Source: Flavobacteriales bacterium
GTDB lineage: Bacteria; Bacteroidota; Bacteroidia; NS11-12g; UBA955
Length of the DNA: 64,000 nt
Direction: 5' to 3'
Assembly: GCA_947463125.1 (NCBI GenBank)
Contig: CANHQZ010000008.1
Span: 1 to 64,000, forward strand
In this document: piece by piece, positions 1-7,890 of the stretch
Layout of the letters: each line of letters begins with the position of its first letter
How positions within the stretch are numbered: the stretch's first letter is position 1
Made by a program: the position numbers and the translations under genes
The notes under the pieces: generated by a model
Databases searched by the model: none
What the model saw: the letters and a program-made list of their open reading frames with translations, nothing else
Told to the model about the DNA's origin: nothing

Positions 1-2
1 CG

Positions 3-671
3 GCAAATAGCAAAGACGAAGATGTTACCGTGTATGCGGATGAGGCGAAAACACAGGTGCTGGATACCTTCCACTTCCTGCGTCAGCAAAGAAAAATGGC
101 GGGTGGTATACCGAATATTTGTCTTGCAGATTACATTGCAACACAGGAAAGCGGTATAACCGATTACCTGGGCGGCTTTGCCGTTACAGCCGGACTGGGC
201 GCCGATGAGCTTGCAGCTCGTTACGACAAGGAAAACGACGACTATAAGAGTATCATGGCCAAGGCCCTTGCCGATAGATTGGCTGAAGCTTTCGCTGAAT
301 ACCTGCACCGCGAGGTGCGCACCCACTGGTGGGGCTATGCCAATGCGGAAACCCTGAGCAACGAAGACCTGATTCGCGAGAACTACCGTGGCATACGCCC
401 GGCTCCGGGTTACCCCGCCTGTCCGGAGCACACCGAAAAAACCACCCTTTTCAAACTGCTCAACGCCCCTGAAAACGCAGGCATATCCCTCACGGAAAGC
501 ATGGCCATGATGCCTGCAGCGGCCGTTAGCGGATTTTATTTTGCCCACCCTGAAAGTCAGTATTTCGGACTGGGGAAAATTGGTAAGGACCAGGTGCAGG
601 ATTACGCCAACCGCAAGGGCTGGACATTGCAGGAAGCCGAGCGCTGGCTGGGGCCGGTGCTGGGTTATTAA
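3..671 (+). CDS. metH: Methionine synthase (cobalamin-dependent), C-terminal fragment
   Basis: This is the 3' end of a gene that is open at the left window edge; only the last ~222 residues are present. It matches the AdoMet-binding reactivation domain of MetH, which reductively remethylates oxidised cob(II)alamin so that homocysteine can again be methylated to methionine in the cytosol. The key motif [15 protein letters not shown] (about nt 396-440), which binds S-adenosylmethionine in the family, is intact, as is the ending [13 protein letters not shown] with the downstream helix. The frame ends with TAA just before the convergent peroxidase gene, 3 nt away. Whether the upstream part is one long MetH or the split form often found in Bacteroidota cannot be seen here. 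Confidence 0.93.
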   Translation, partial: ANSKDEDVTVYADEAKTQVLDTFHFLRQQRKMAGGIPNICLADYIATQESGITDYLGGFAVTAGLGADELAARYDKENDDYKSIMAKALADRLAEAFAEYLHREVRTHWWGYANAETLSNEDLIRENYRGIRPAPGYPACPEHTEKTTLFKLLNAPENAGISLTESMAMMPAAAVSGFYFAHPESQYFGLGKIGKDQVQDYANRKGWTLQEAERWLGPVLGY

Positions 672-674
672 TAC

Positions 675-1799
675 CTATTTAAACGGATTTTTGTACGCCG
701 GGTTGTTAGTGAACACCGTGTCGGTCATGGTGAGCAGAAACGCCTTAAGAGCTGCTTTTTCCTGGGGTTTGAGCAAGCGTTGTTTGGGGCCATGCACTTT
801 AATCTGGGGATTGAGGTTGGGCGAATTGAATTTGATATGATCGCTGTAATGGTCAATCACTTCGTCCAGCGTGGCAAACCGACCGTCGTGCATGTAGGGT
901 GCAGTGAGCCCAACGTTTAGTAAAGAGGGTGTTTTGAATGTACCTATATCGGTACTCTTCCCTGAAATAGCTCCAAACCCTTTGTCTGTGATAACAGCAT
1001 CCAGCCCATTGTTGGCAATACCTCCAAAATTGGGGTTATTGGCCTGGGCAAAAACGCTCCCATGGCAGTGAAAACAGTCGGCACCACCGCGTAAGTCGCC
1101 GGTCACCGGATCTTCATCTACCAGACCATTGAAAAGCTGTAATCCCGTTCTTTCTTCCTGTGTCAGAATGTTGAAATTACCCGGCCACATCTGGGTGAAG
1201 CGTGAGTCTTTGCTCACAATGGTAAGCAGAAACTGCTCCATAGCTAAGGTCAGATTGAACACGTCGGGTTCGCTTCCAAATGCTTTACGAAAAGCTTCCC
1301 TGTATCTGGGAATGGCCGATAAGCGCTTCCGCAGATACGGCAAGGTCATGGCCATTTCGTTGTGGGCCTGTATGGGCTCCAGCACAAGCTCACGCAAGGT
1401 TTTCTGGCGACCGTCCCAAAAGAACACCCTGCTGTACGCCAGATTGAACAACGGCTGGGCATTGCGGTTGGTGGTAAGACCGAAAATACCCTTTGAAAAT
1501 TGTCTGGGTTCTGCAAAAGCATATTCCTGGGAGTGGCATGTGGCACAGGAAATGGTGCTGTCTATTGACAATACAGGATCGTAGAACAGCATTCTGCCCA
1601 GGTAAACGCCCTCTTCCGTAAGGGGATTGTCGGCGGGCAAGGCCGGCATACCGTATTTATCAGGAAATATGCTCTTGGGATTGATATAGGTAATGGAATG
1701 GGGTGTTTTCTCCTCAGGAAGCGACGGATCTTTGCGGCAGGCGTTGAACAATACCGCTGCGGCAATAAGAATACATAGTCCAACAACACCCTTTTTCAT
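675..1799 (-). CDS. Di-heme cytochrome c peroxidase, MauG/MbnH-like lipoprotein
   Basis: The 374-residue protein has a lipoprotein signal peptide with lipobox Cys21, so it should be anchored in the envelope. Two c-type heme sites are visible, CATCH at 85-89 and CFHCH at 242-246, with the FFWDGR segment (126-131) typical of the CCP/MauG superfamily. These enzymes either reduce H2O2 or, as in MauG and MbnH, use a bis-Fe(IV) state to oxidise tryptophans on a partner protein. The gene starts 1 nt after the stop of the MbnP-like gene, which strongly suggests a MbnH role: making kynurenine in MbnP. A plain H2O2-scavenging peroxidase is the alternative. A paralogue with the same layout lies at 57516-58703 without an MbnP neighbour. 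Confidence 0.9.
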   Translation of the reverse strand: MKKGVVGLCILIAAAVLFNACRKDPSLPEEKTPHSITYINPKSIFPDKYGMPALPADNPLTEEGVYLGRMLFYDPVLSIDSTISCATCHSQEYAFAEPRQFSKGIFGLTTNRNAQPLFNLAYSRVFFWDGRQKTLRELVLEPIQAHNEMAMTLPYLRKRLSAIPRYREAFRKAFGSEPDVFNLTLAMEQFLLTIVSKDSRFTQMWPGNFNILTQEERTGLQLFNGLVDEDPVTGDLRGGADCFHCHGSVFAQANNPNFGGIANNGLDAVITDKGFGAISGKSTDIGTFKTPSLLNVGLTAPYMHDGRFATLDEVIDHYSDHIKFNSPNLNPQIKVHGPKQRLLKPQEKAALKAFLLTMTDTVFTNNPAYKNPFK

Positions 1800-1800
1800 A

Positions 1801-2574
1801 TCAATTCACGCTTTTTACTGAAAATGCATCAGCGGCGTTGCCTATAAGCTTATTCATCAATGAGATATCTTGATTGCCCGTACTGTGAGAAACCGACTTA
1901 TCCTTGAAGTGCAGTTCGGTGGGATTTTTGAAAAATTCATCTGCTTTAAACTCTAAAACTGCGGTCTTGTGGGTTCCAGCCAGTTCGAAATTGTAAGGCA
2001 TGAAAAACGTCTCATTGTACACATTTCCTGCGGTATGGAAGGAGAAACCTTTGATTACCGTAGATGCGGCATTATCCTTGAATTCGCCGTCGAAGGCCTG
2101 AAACACATAACCTCCGGCCCAACCCCAGTGCAGGCCTGTCAGGTTGCCGTTGAGCGGATGACTCGCCGGCCAGATGGTGGGATCACCGTGGTTTACGGCA
2201 GAATCCGGGCCCAGCTGAAACTGAATGCCCTTGTAGGTTCCCGCAGGGGCATCAGGATAGTTGAAAGACAAGCGGCCACTTGCCACATCTACCCACTGAT
2301 AGCCATCGCCCAGCAACACAAGCGAGTTGTCATCTTTCACCAAAGCAAGTTTAGCGAGGATCATCCCCCAGGTGCGAAGCTGTAAAACCTCTCCGTCAGG
2401 CTTGTTATACTGCATTTTACCGGTTACCATGGTGGCACCTTCCCAGGTCGGCAACACCGTAAGGGTAAGTCCTTTTTGCACTTTGGGTTCCTCCTGTTTT
2501 GGCGGATCTTTTTTGCATGACTGCAAACCGAGTGCGAAGCCGAACAGAAGAAGCGTATACAGCGTGTTTTTCAT
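1801..2574 (-). CDS. MbnP-like (copper-binding) lipoprotein
   Basis: The protein (257 residues from the ATG at 2574; a TTG start 15 nt upstream is less likely because it lies inside the preceding gene) begins with a lipoprotein signal ending at Cys20. The body matches the MbnP-like family: a beta-rich fold with DVASGRLSFNYPDAPAGTYKGIQFQLG and the Trp-rich segment GLHWGWAGGYVFQAFDGEF. In Methylosinus MbnP, one tryptophan is converted to kynurenine by the di-heme partner MbnH and the product binds copper. Here the gene lies between an M1 peptidase (1 nt gap upstream) and a MauG/MbnH-like di-heme enzyme (1 nt gap downstream). Family assignment is fairly secure; copper binding in this organism is inferred. 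Confidence 0.82.
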   Translation of the reverse strand: MKNTLYTLLLFGFALGLQSCKKDPPKQEEPKVQKGLTLTVLPTWEGATMVTGKMQYNKPDGEVLQLRTWGMILAKLALVKDDNSLVLLGDGYQWVDVASGRLSFNYPDAPAGTYKGIQFQLGPDSAVNHGDPTIWPASHPLNGNLTGLHWGWAGGYVFQAFDGEFKDNAASTVIKGFSFHTAGNVYNETFFMPYNFELAGTHKTAVLEFKADEFFKNPTELHFKDKSVSHSTGNQDISLMNKLIGNAADAFSVKSVN

Positions 2575-2575
2575 C

Positions 2576-4522
2576 TTATAGTTTAACAAAAGTTAGTGTT
2601 GTTTGTTGGTTGTTTCCGGCGATTTTAGCCATATAAGTACCTGCCGCAAGACGGCTAATATCAAATATAGCATTTTTCCCGGGAATATGCAAGAAATCAG
2701 AACCGGTTTCCATGCACTTTTGACCGCCGATATTGAAAATTTCCAGTTTCTCAATCTTCATGTTCAGCGTCACCAGTTCCAGTTTTTCACCTCTAACAGG
2801 ATTTCCCTTGATAACTACCCAGTCTTTGATAGTTCTGTCCTGATTCATGCCGCCAAGCGAAGCTTTGGCAAGCACTTCCACCTCAGGATCAAACAGGGCG
2901 GTATCTGCGGCAAACGGGAGCAGGAAAGAAAAAGTTTGTTCCAGTTTTTCCGGGTAAAGCGTAATCAGGGTATCGCCATTTTTGCCCTGAAACAGGATGG
3001 GCAAAGGGATTTGGAAGAAGGGTACTGAAGGATGAGAGGGTCTTTGCTTAACAGTAACCTGCATGGAAGCCCCTTTTTGCAACCAGTTGATATTCAGATA
3101 AGGGAAACCCTCACCCATGTACCAGCGCAGGAAAAACGTATCCAGATTTTGTCCGGACTCCTGTTCCATGAGTTTTTTCAAATCCTGTGTAGTGGCGAAA
3201 GCATAGGCCCTGGGGGCGTCATTGAGGTATTTTCGGCAGGCCCTGTAAAAAGCCTGATCTCCCACTTTCGCGCGCAGCATGTGCAGCACAAAAGCCGCTT
3301 TGTTGTAGGTAAGGCGCCCGCTAAAAAGGCGGTTTACCTGAACGGTATCTTTGGGAAACACACTGCCATCGTCAACGCCTGTCACTGCATCCCTGATTTC
3401 ACGCATGATGCGCAGGTATTCGCTGCGGGGTTTCAGGTACTTGTAGCTGAGTGCTGTTAAATACGTAGCAAACCCTTCGTTCAGCCACAAATCGCGCCAG
3501 CTGCCACAGGTAACCTTATCACCAAACCACATGTGTGCAACCTCATGAGCCATTAGGTCGAAACTGAAATTGACCATAAAACTCATGGTTTGGTGCTCCA
3601 TACCGCCACCCCAGGTAAACTGGGCATGTCCGTATTTTTCCTTCATAAAAGGATATTCGCCAAACAGGCTGTCAAACAGGCGCAGCATGGGCAAAATGGG
3701 CTCGGCATCGCGCATCAGTTCTGTTTTGCTTTGCGGAAAAACATAATTCTGCACCAGCAGCGAATCAGATCTATTGTGAAACTTAGCGTATTGATTGAAC
3801 TCCTCGTAGTTGGTAATGGCAGTGGCAACGAGATATGTCGCAATGGGATAGCGGTGTTTCCAGTGAAAAATCCGGGTGGTGTCATTGATTTTCCGGTCCT
3901 GCACCAGCATTCCGTTTCCGGCCACCTTGAAATCTGAATGGGTGCTTACAACCATATCCAGGGAATCTATTTTGTCGGACAAGGTTTGCTTGCACGGCCA
4001 CCAGTAATAGGCACCATAAGGCTGACTGAGGGTGTGAACACTTGGACCGGTAGCATGAAAATCATATACATAATAACCCAAGCCGCCACCAAATACAGCC
4101 GGATTTCCCTGGTAGAAAACAGTTATTGAATCGGTTGTGCCGGCTTTCCAGCCGCCCGGTTTATACACGTACAAAATATCCGCATTGCGGGTAAAACGGG
4201 TATTTGTTCCATGATACTTTACGCTGTCGGTTTGCAGAAAGAACTTCATATCAAATCCAATGCTGTCTGCGTCTTTTTCTATGGTAAAATAACTAAATAC
4301 AGAACCTTTGATATACCCGTTTCGCTTGGGATTGACACGAAAACTGAGTCGGTGGTAATGAATATTATATCCGTGGTAAATATTGGGATTAACACGAAAA
4401 CTCAGCCGATTTTGGAGGCGCTGTTTTTCGGCACACAGCAAGGCATCCGGCACAATACCCTGTGCAGATACACAGGCAATACCTGATAACAAAATCAATA
4501 TGCTGCAAACCAAACGATGCAT
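2576..4522 (-). CDS. M1 family metallopeptidase with T9SS sorting domain
   Basis: A 648-residue secreted aminopeptidase-type gluzincin. A Sec signal peptide ends near residue 20. The catalytic part has the exopeptidase-type GGGMEH motif (305-310), the zinc site HEVAH (326-330) and the third ligand in LWLNEGFATY (Glu349). The last ~75 residues form a T9SS type A sorting domain (beta-strand pairs, IFNIGGQK, then DISRLAAGTYMAKI), so it is probably carried through the outer membrane and attached to or released from the surface. It is first in an apparent operon with the MbnP-like and di-heme genes. Odd feature: residues 39-46 and 58-65 are the same octamer RLSFRVNP, a recent in-frame duplication in the N-terminal region. 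Confidence 0.9.
   Translation of the reverse strand: MHRLVCSILILLSGIACVSAQGIVPDALLCAEKQRLQNRLSFRVNPNIYHGYNIHYHRLSFRVNPKRNGYIKGSVFSYFTIEKDADSIGFDMKFFLQTDSVKYHGTNTRFTRNADILYVYKPGGWKAGTTDSITVFYQGNPAVFGGGLGYYVYDFHATGPSVHTLSQPYGAYYWWPCKQTLSDKIDSLDMVVSTHSDFKVAGNGMLVQDRKINDTTRIFHWKHRYPIATYLVATAITNYEEFNQYAKFHNRSDSLLVQNYVFPQSKTELMRDAEPILPMLRLFDSLFGEYPFMKEKYGHAQFTWGGGMEHQTMSFMVNFSFDLMAHEVAHMWFGDKVTCGSWRDLWLNEGFATYLTALSYKYLKPRSEYLRIMREIRDAVTGVDDGSVFPKDTVQVNRLFSGRLTYNKAAFVLHMLRAKVGDQAFYRACRKYLNDAPRAYAFATTQDLKKLMEQESGQNLDTFFLRWYMGEGFPYLNINWLQKGASMQVTVKQRPSHPSVPFFQIPLPILFQGKNGDTLITLYPEKLEQTFSFLLPFAADTALFDPEVEVLAKASLGGMNQDRTIKDWVVIKGNPVRGEKLELVTLNMKIEKLEIFNIGGQKCMETGSDFLHIPGKNAIFDISRLAAGTYMAKIAGNNQQTTLTFVKL
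4328..4408 (-). repeat. Partial tandem duplication inside the M1 peptidase gene
   Basis: Two 24-nt copies, 4328-4351 and 4385-4408, match at 21 of 24 positions and are 57 nt apart, so the reading frame is kept. The copy at 4328-4351 is the one in the normal family context (HYH followed by the repeat and then a KRNGYIKGS-like strand). The copy nearer the N-terminus is the extra one. Confidence 0.8.
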
Positions 4523-4613
4523 TACAATGCAGACAGCAAATTTCGGGATAAAAAGCTCAGGTATTTGTCAGATTTTATTTTATTCGCCGGGAAAGATAAT
4601 CTGGAGTGTACGT

Positions 4614-4621
4614 TACTTTTG
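4614..4621 (+). promoter_or_regulatory. -7 promoter element of the EamA gene
   Basis: Reads TACTTTTG, an exact match to the Bacteroidota sigma -7 consensus TAnnTTTG. Only 4 nt separate it from the GTG at 4626, so the transcript would start at or next to the start codon. Confidence 0.65.
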
Positions 4622-4625
4622 CAAG

Positions 4626-5558
4626 GTGAAGAAATCCTGGTGGCCTGTTTTTATCATTTTCCTGCTTGGCGGAATCTGGGGAAGTTCGTTTATACTTATT
4701 AAAAGAGGTCTTGAGGTTTTTCAGCCGATACAGGTAGCCGGTTTGCGGCAATTTCTGGCAGGTGTGGTTTTGCTCCCGTGGATATTTCAATACAGCCTGG
4801 GCACTTCGCGAAAAGATGCTGAACCGGACGCTGCCACCAGGCTCACATCGGGCGATTATTATTTTTTGTTTATGTCAGGCCTCATCGGTAATGGTATTCC
4901 GGCTTTTCTGTTCAGCTACGCCGGAACCCTCATACCCAGCGGCCTCAGCGGCATTATGAATGCATTTACGCCCATGTTTACCCTCCTGCTGGGCGTAGCT
5001 TTTTTCAAAGACAAATTCACCGGCAACGGCCTGATTGGGGTTATTCTGGGCATTCTGGGTGCCGTTATATTGCTGGCACCGGGATTCATCTTCCACAGCG
5101 GGGCGCAAATAAACGGCCTTGGTGTTATTATGGTTACCTGTGCCGCCATGATGTACGGATACAACATCAATCTTATCAAACATAAACTGAGTCACCTGCC
5201 CGCGATGGTTAAAACAGCCTATCCCTTTTTCTTTATGGGCAGCCTGTATTTGCTGGTACTGATGATGACCGGCATTATGAACCACTGGAATACGGCACCC
5301 GAAAAAGCATGGACAGCGCTGGGCTATCTTACCATACTGGGCGTGGTGGGCAGCGCGCTGAGTATGATTGCATTTAACATTCTCATCAAACACACCACTG
5401 CGCTGGTTGCCAGCACTAACACCTTTATTATTCCTGTGGTGGCTGTGGCCTGGGGTATTGTAGAAAACGAACCCATTACCTGGAATATGATAGTGGGATT
5501 GCTGTTTTCTCTTGCGGGTATTTACCTGATTATCAATAAACCTGCCGCAAAGGCATAA
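4626..5558 (+). CDS. EamA/DMT family transporter
   Basis: About 310 residues with ten hydrophobic helices in two EamA repeats; the first opens with FIIFLLGGIWGSSFILIKRG and the second ends with a short basic tail. Drug/metabolite superfamily members export amino acids, nucleosides or other small metabolites across the inner membrane; the substrate cannot be told from sequence. I prefer the GTG at 4626: it gives the family's usual N-terminus and lies just behind an exact -7 element, whereas longer starts (back to 4383) would add unrelated residues read through the divergent M1 gene. The gene converges on HU and shares a bidirectional terminator with it. Confidence 0.87.
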   Translation: MKKSWWPVFIIFLLGGIWGSSFILIKRGLEVFQPIQVAGLRQFLAGVVLLPWIFQYSLGTSRKDAEPDAATRLTSGDYYFLFMSGLIGNGIPAFLFSYAGTLIPSGLSGIMNAFTPMFTLLLGVAFFKDKFTGNGLIGVILGILGAVILLAPGFIFHSGAQINGLGVIMVTCAAMMYGYNINLIKHKLSHLPAMVKTAYPFFFMGSLYLLVLMMTGIMNHWNTAPEKAWTALGYLTILGVVGSALSMIAFNILIKHTTALVASTNTFIIPVVAVAWGIVENEPITWNMIVGLLFSLAGIYLIINKPAAKA

Positions 5559-5561
5559 AAA

Positions 5562-5581
5562 AAGCCCGGATGACCGGGCTT
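5562..5581. terminator. Bidirectional intrinsic terminator between EamA gene and HU gene
   Basis: A perfect 8-bp stem (AAGCCCGG / CCGGGCTT) with an ATGA loop, flanked by an A-run on one side and a T-run on the other. It can serve both convergent genes. Confidence 0.85.
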
Positions 5582-5601
5582 TTAATGTCTTCAAGTAAGA
5601 A

Positions 5602-5877
5602 TTACTTGTTTACGGTAGTAGCCAGGGTGGCGCCAGCCTTAAACTTAGCAACTTTCTTAGCTTTGATCTGGATGCTCTTACCAGTCTGGGGGTTGCGACC
5701 GGTGCGGGCAGCACGCTTGCCTACTGAGAAGGTACCGAAACCTACGAGGGTTACGCTGTCACCTTTTTTCAGAGATTTGCTGATGGCGTCGATAGCGGCG
5801 TCAAGAGCTTTGCCTGAGTCAGCCTTGGTCAGTTTTGAACCGGCTGCGATTGCGTCGATGAGTTCTGATTTGTTCAT
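5602..5877 (-). CDS. hup: HU family DNA-binding protein
   Basis: A 91-residue histone-like protein of normal family length. [11 protein letters not shown] opens helix 1, [11 protein letters not shown] precedes the beta arm, and the arm carries the conserved [10 protein letters not shown] motif with the intercalating proline. HU dimers bend and compact DNA non-specifically and assist replication and transcription. It stands alone, divergent from the aldehyde dehydrogenase gene across a ~200-bp spacer. The start is the only ATG compatible with the family N-terminus. Confidence 0.97.
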   Translation of the reverse strand: MNKSELIDAIAAGSKLTKADSGKALDAAIDAISKSLKKGDSVTLVGFGTFSVGKRAARTGRNPQTGKSIQIKAKKVAKFKAGATLATTVNK

Positions 5878-6064
5878 GATATTTTGTTAATTAAAGGTTG
5901 TGCCGCTAAATAAGACATGAATAACCCATCACAGCAAGTGTTTTGATCATTTTGCATATAGATGTAATCCACATTTTATCCGCATTTCAGGATTTTAACC
6001 CCCTTGAAACCCTTTATCATGGCTGTTTTTTGCTTAAAATCATGGCTGAATTGCCTATAAACAC
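5878..6064. other. Divergent regulatory spacer between HU and aldehyde dehydrogenase genes
   Basis: An AT-rich spacer with two near-matches to the DnaA box, TAATCCACA and TTATCCGCA (about 5965-5983, each 8 of 9), followed by a direct repeat of ATCATGGCTG about 30 nt apart (near 6018 and 6041). No coding potential is seen. No clear HU promoter could be picked out on the minus strand. Confidence 0.4.
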
Positions 6065-6072
6065 TAACTTTG
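6065..6072 (+). promoter_or_regulatory. -7 promoter element of the aldehyde dehydrogenase gene
   Basis: Reads TAACTTTG, an exact TAnnTTTG match, 7 nt before the ATG at 6080. Confidence 0.65.
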
Positions 6073-6079
6073 CATTATA

Positions 6080-7615
6080 ATGGACATCAAACCCGTACTG
6101 AAATCGCTGGGTATAGGCCCGCAACTGGAAAGCGCCTCTACAGGCACACAATGGCTAACAGCGCTGGGCACCGGAACCCGCGACATCATCAGCCCCGTGG
6201 ATGGAAATAAAATCACCACGCTGGTCTATGCAGGCGAAACCGAATACGAAGCAGTGATGAAGCGCGCCGAGACAGCATTTCCGGTTTGGCGTGCCATGCC
6301 GGCTCCCGCCCGCGGCGAAATTGTGAGGCAAATAGGAGAAGCGTTTCGTGAGAATAAGAAAAATCTGGGCGCCCTGGTGAGTTATGAAATGGGAAAAAGC
6401 CTGCAGGAAGGCCTGGGTGAGGTACAGGAGATAATAGATATCTGCGACTTTGCCGTGGGATTGAGCCGTCAGCTGTACGGATTGACCATGCAAAGCGAAA
6501 GACCTGGCCACCGCATGTTTGAACAGTGGCATCCGCTGGGCGTGGTAGGAATTATATCCGCGTTCAACTTTCCGGTAGCCGTATGGAGCTGGAATGCCAT
6601 GCTGGCTGCTGTATGTGGTAACGTATGCATTTGGAAACCCAGTGAGAAAACACCTGCTTCCGCAGCAGCCGTGCAGCATATCATACGTAAAGTTCTCATG
6701 GCCAACCAGTTGCCCGAAGGGATTTTCTGTATTGTACAGGGCGACAAGGAAATTGGGGAAACCATGGCAGCAGACAGGCGCGTGGCACTGGTAAGCGCTA
6801 CAGGCAGCACACGCATGGGCAAGCGCGTAGCTGAAGTGGTGGGAGCCCGCCTGGGCAAAACCCTGTTGGAACTGGGCGGAAACAATGCCATCATCGTGAG
6901 TGAAAAAGCGAATCAGGATCTGGCTCTGCGTGCAGTATTGTTTGGTGCAGTAGGCACGGCCGGACAGCGCTGCACAACCACACGCCGGGTTATTATACAC
7001 AGCTCCATCTACAAAAACTTCGTTGATAAACTGAAAAAAGCCTATGCACAGGTTACCATTGGCAGCCCCTTGCTGGAAACCAACCTAATGGGGCCACTCA
7101 TTGACGAGCATGCCGTAAAAGCCTATACCAGTGCACTTACCCAGCTGGAAAGCGAAGGTGGTAAAATATTGTATGGAGGTAAGATACTCAATGGTTCCGA
7201 GCATGCAAGCGGTTGCTATGTGCAGCCCACACTGGCCGAAGCCCAAAACCATTACCGCATTGTGCAGGAAGAAACGTTTGCGCCCATACTATATGTAATG
7301 TCATATGAGACCCTGGAACAGGCCATCACCATGCAAAACGACGTGAAGCAGGGATTGAGCAGCGCCATATTCACAGAAAGCCTTTCTGAAGCGGAAATGT
7401 TCCTTTCGGCGGCAGGCAGCGATTGCGGCATTGCCAATGTAAACATTGGAACCAGCGGAGCAGAAATTGGCGGAGCTTTTGGCGGTGAGAAAGAAACCGG
7501 CGGCGGACGAGAGAGCGGCAGCGATTCCTGGAAAAGCTACATGCGCAGACAAACCAATACTGTAAATTACAGCGGAAAAATGCCGCTGGCGCAGGGTATT
7601 AAGTTTGATATCTGA
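6080..7615 (+). CDS. Aldehyde dehydrogenase, ALDH7-like (piperideine-6-carboxylate / aminoadipate semialdehyde dehydrogenase)
   Basis: A 511-residue NAD(P)-dependent aldehyde dehydrogenase of full length. The general base Glu264 (in LLELGGNNA) and the nucleophile Cys298 (in GTAGQRCTTTRR) are present, as is the coenzyme-binding segment GVVGIISAFNFPVAVWSWN. The overall sequence, including RPGHRMFEQWHPLG and the ending VNIGTSGAEIGGAFGGEKETGGGRESGSDSWK region, resembles ALDH7A1/AmaB, which oxidise alpha-aminoadipate semialdehyde in lysine breakdown. Other semialdehyde substrates are possible. It is monocistronic and cytosolic. Confidence 0.9.
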   Translation: MDIKPVLKSLGIGPQLESASTGTQWLTALGTGTRDIISPVDGNKITTLVYAGETEYEAVMKRAETAFPVWRAMPAPARGEIVRQIGEAFRENKKNLGALVSYEMGKSLQEGLGEVQEIIDICDFAVGLSRQLYGLTMQSERPGHRMFEQWHPLGVVGIISAFNFPVAVWSWNAMLAAVCGNVCIWKPSEKTPASAAAVQHIIRKVLMANQLPEGIFCIVQGDKEIGETMAADRRVALVSATGSTRMGKRVAEVVGARLGKTLLELGGNNAIIVSEKANQDLALRAVLFGAVGTAGQRCTTTRRVIIHSSIYKNFVDKLKKAYAQVTIGSPLLETNLMGPLIDEHAVKAYTSALTQLESEGGKILYGGKILNGSEHASGCYVQPTLAEAQNHYRIVQEETFAPILYVMSYETLEQAITMQNDVKQGLSSAIFTESLSEAEMFLSAAGSDCGIANVNIGTSGAEIGGAFGGEKETGGGRESGSDSWKSYMRRQTNTVNYSGKMPLAQGIKFDI

Positions 7616-7872
7616 TCGTTTATTGGTTTAATGGTTTATTTGAAAGAGTCGGCTGTATTCGAGAAGCACGGCGCAAAATAGCAAGACCAATACAACTTCT
7701 TCATTTGTTCATTCCTTCATTAAAAACTGTCAACTTTTTCAAGGGATGGGACAGACTATTAAACGATTAAACGAATAAACCATTAACGCCAGTCAAATAC
7801 TGACATGGAGTTACGCAGAGTGACACAGAGTTGCGCAGAGGGTAAAACTGCACTATTAAACCAATAAACGAT
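7615..7872. repeat. MITE-like intergenic element with perfect 18-bp inverted ends
   Basis: The spacer between two convergent genes begins and ends with an exact 18-bp inverted repeat: 7615-7632 (ATCGTTTATTGGTTTAAT) and 7855-7872. A related sequence, AATAAACCATTAA, recurs inside at ~7774-7786 as an inverted match to ~7629-7641. Between them is a short tandem-like motif of GCAGAG/ACAGAG units (about 7813-7840) of a type often scattered in Bacteroidota genomes. No ORF is present. It could be a non-autonomous transposon or a large transcript-ending fold. Confidence 0.6.
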
Positions 7873-7890
7873 TAAACGAAGAACCCACCA

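Noticed and set aside
1129-1584. Plus-strand frame of 151 residues inside the first di-heme peroxidase gene
   Set aside because: It runs opposite to a clear two-heme protein, has no domain, and its amino acid make-up is that of an antisense frame.
4383-4625. Upstream extension of the EamA gene from 4383
   Set aside because: The added residues read through the divergent M1 peptidase gene and are not like any EamA N-terminus; a -7 element at 4614 supports the GTG at 4626.
5941-6010. DnaA-box-like pair upstream of HU as an origin
   Set aside because: Only two one-mismatch sites are present; this is weaker than the cluster at 56.3 kb and may be chance in an AT-rich spacer.
7741-7890. CRISPR-like array from the repeated AAACGATTAAACGA sequences
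   Set aside because: Only short inverted and near-tandem repeats are present, with no regular spacers and no cas genes.
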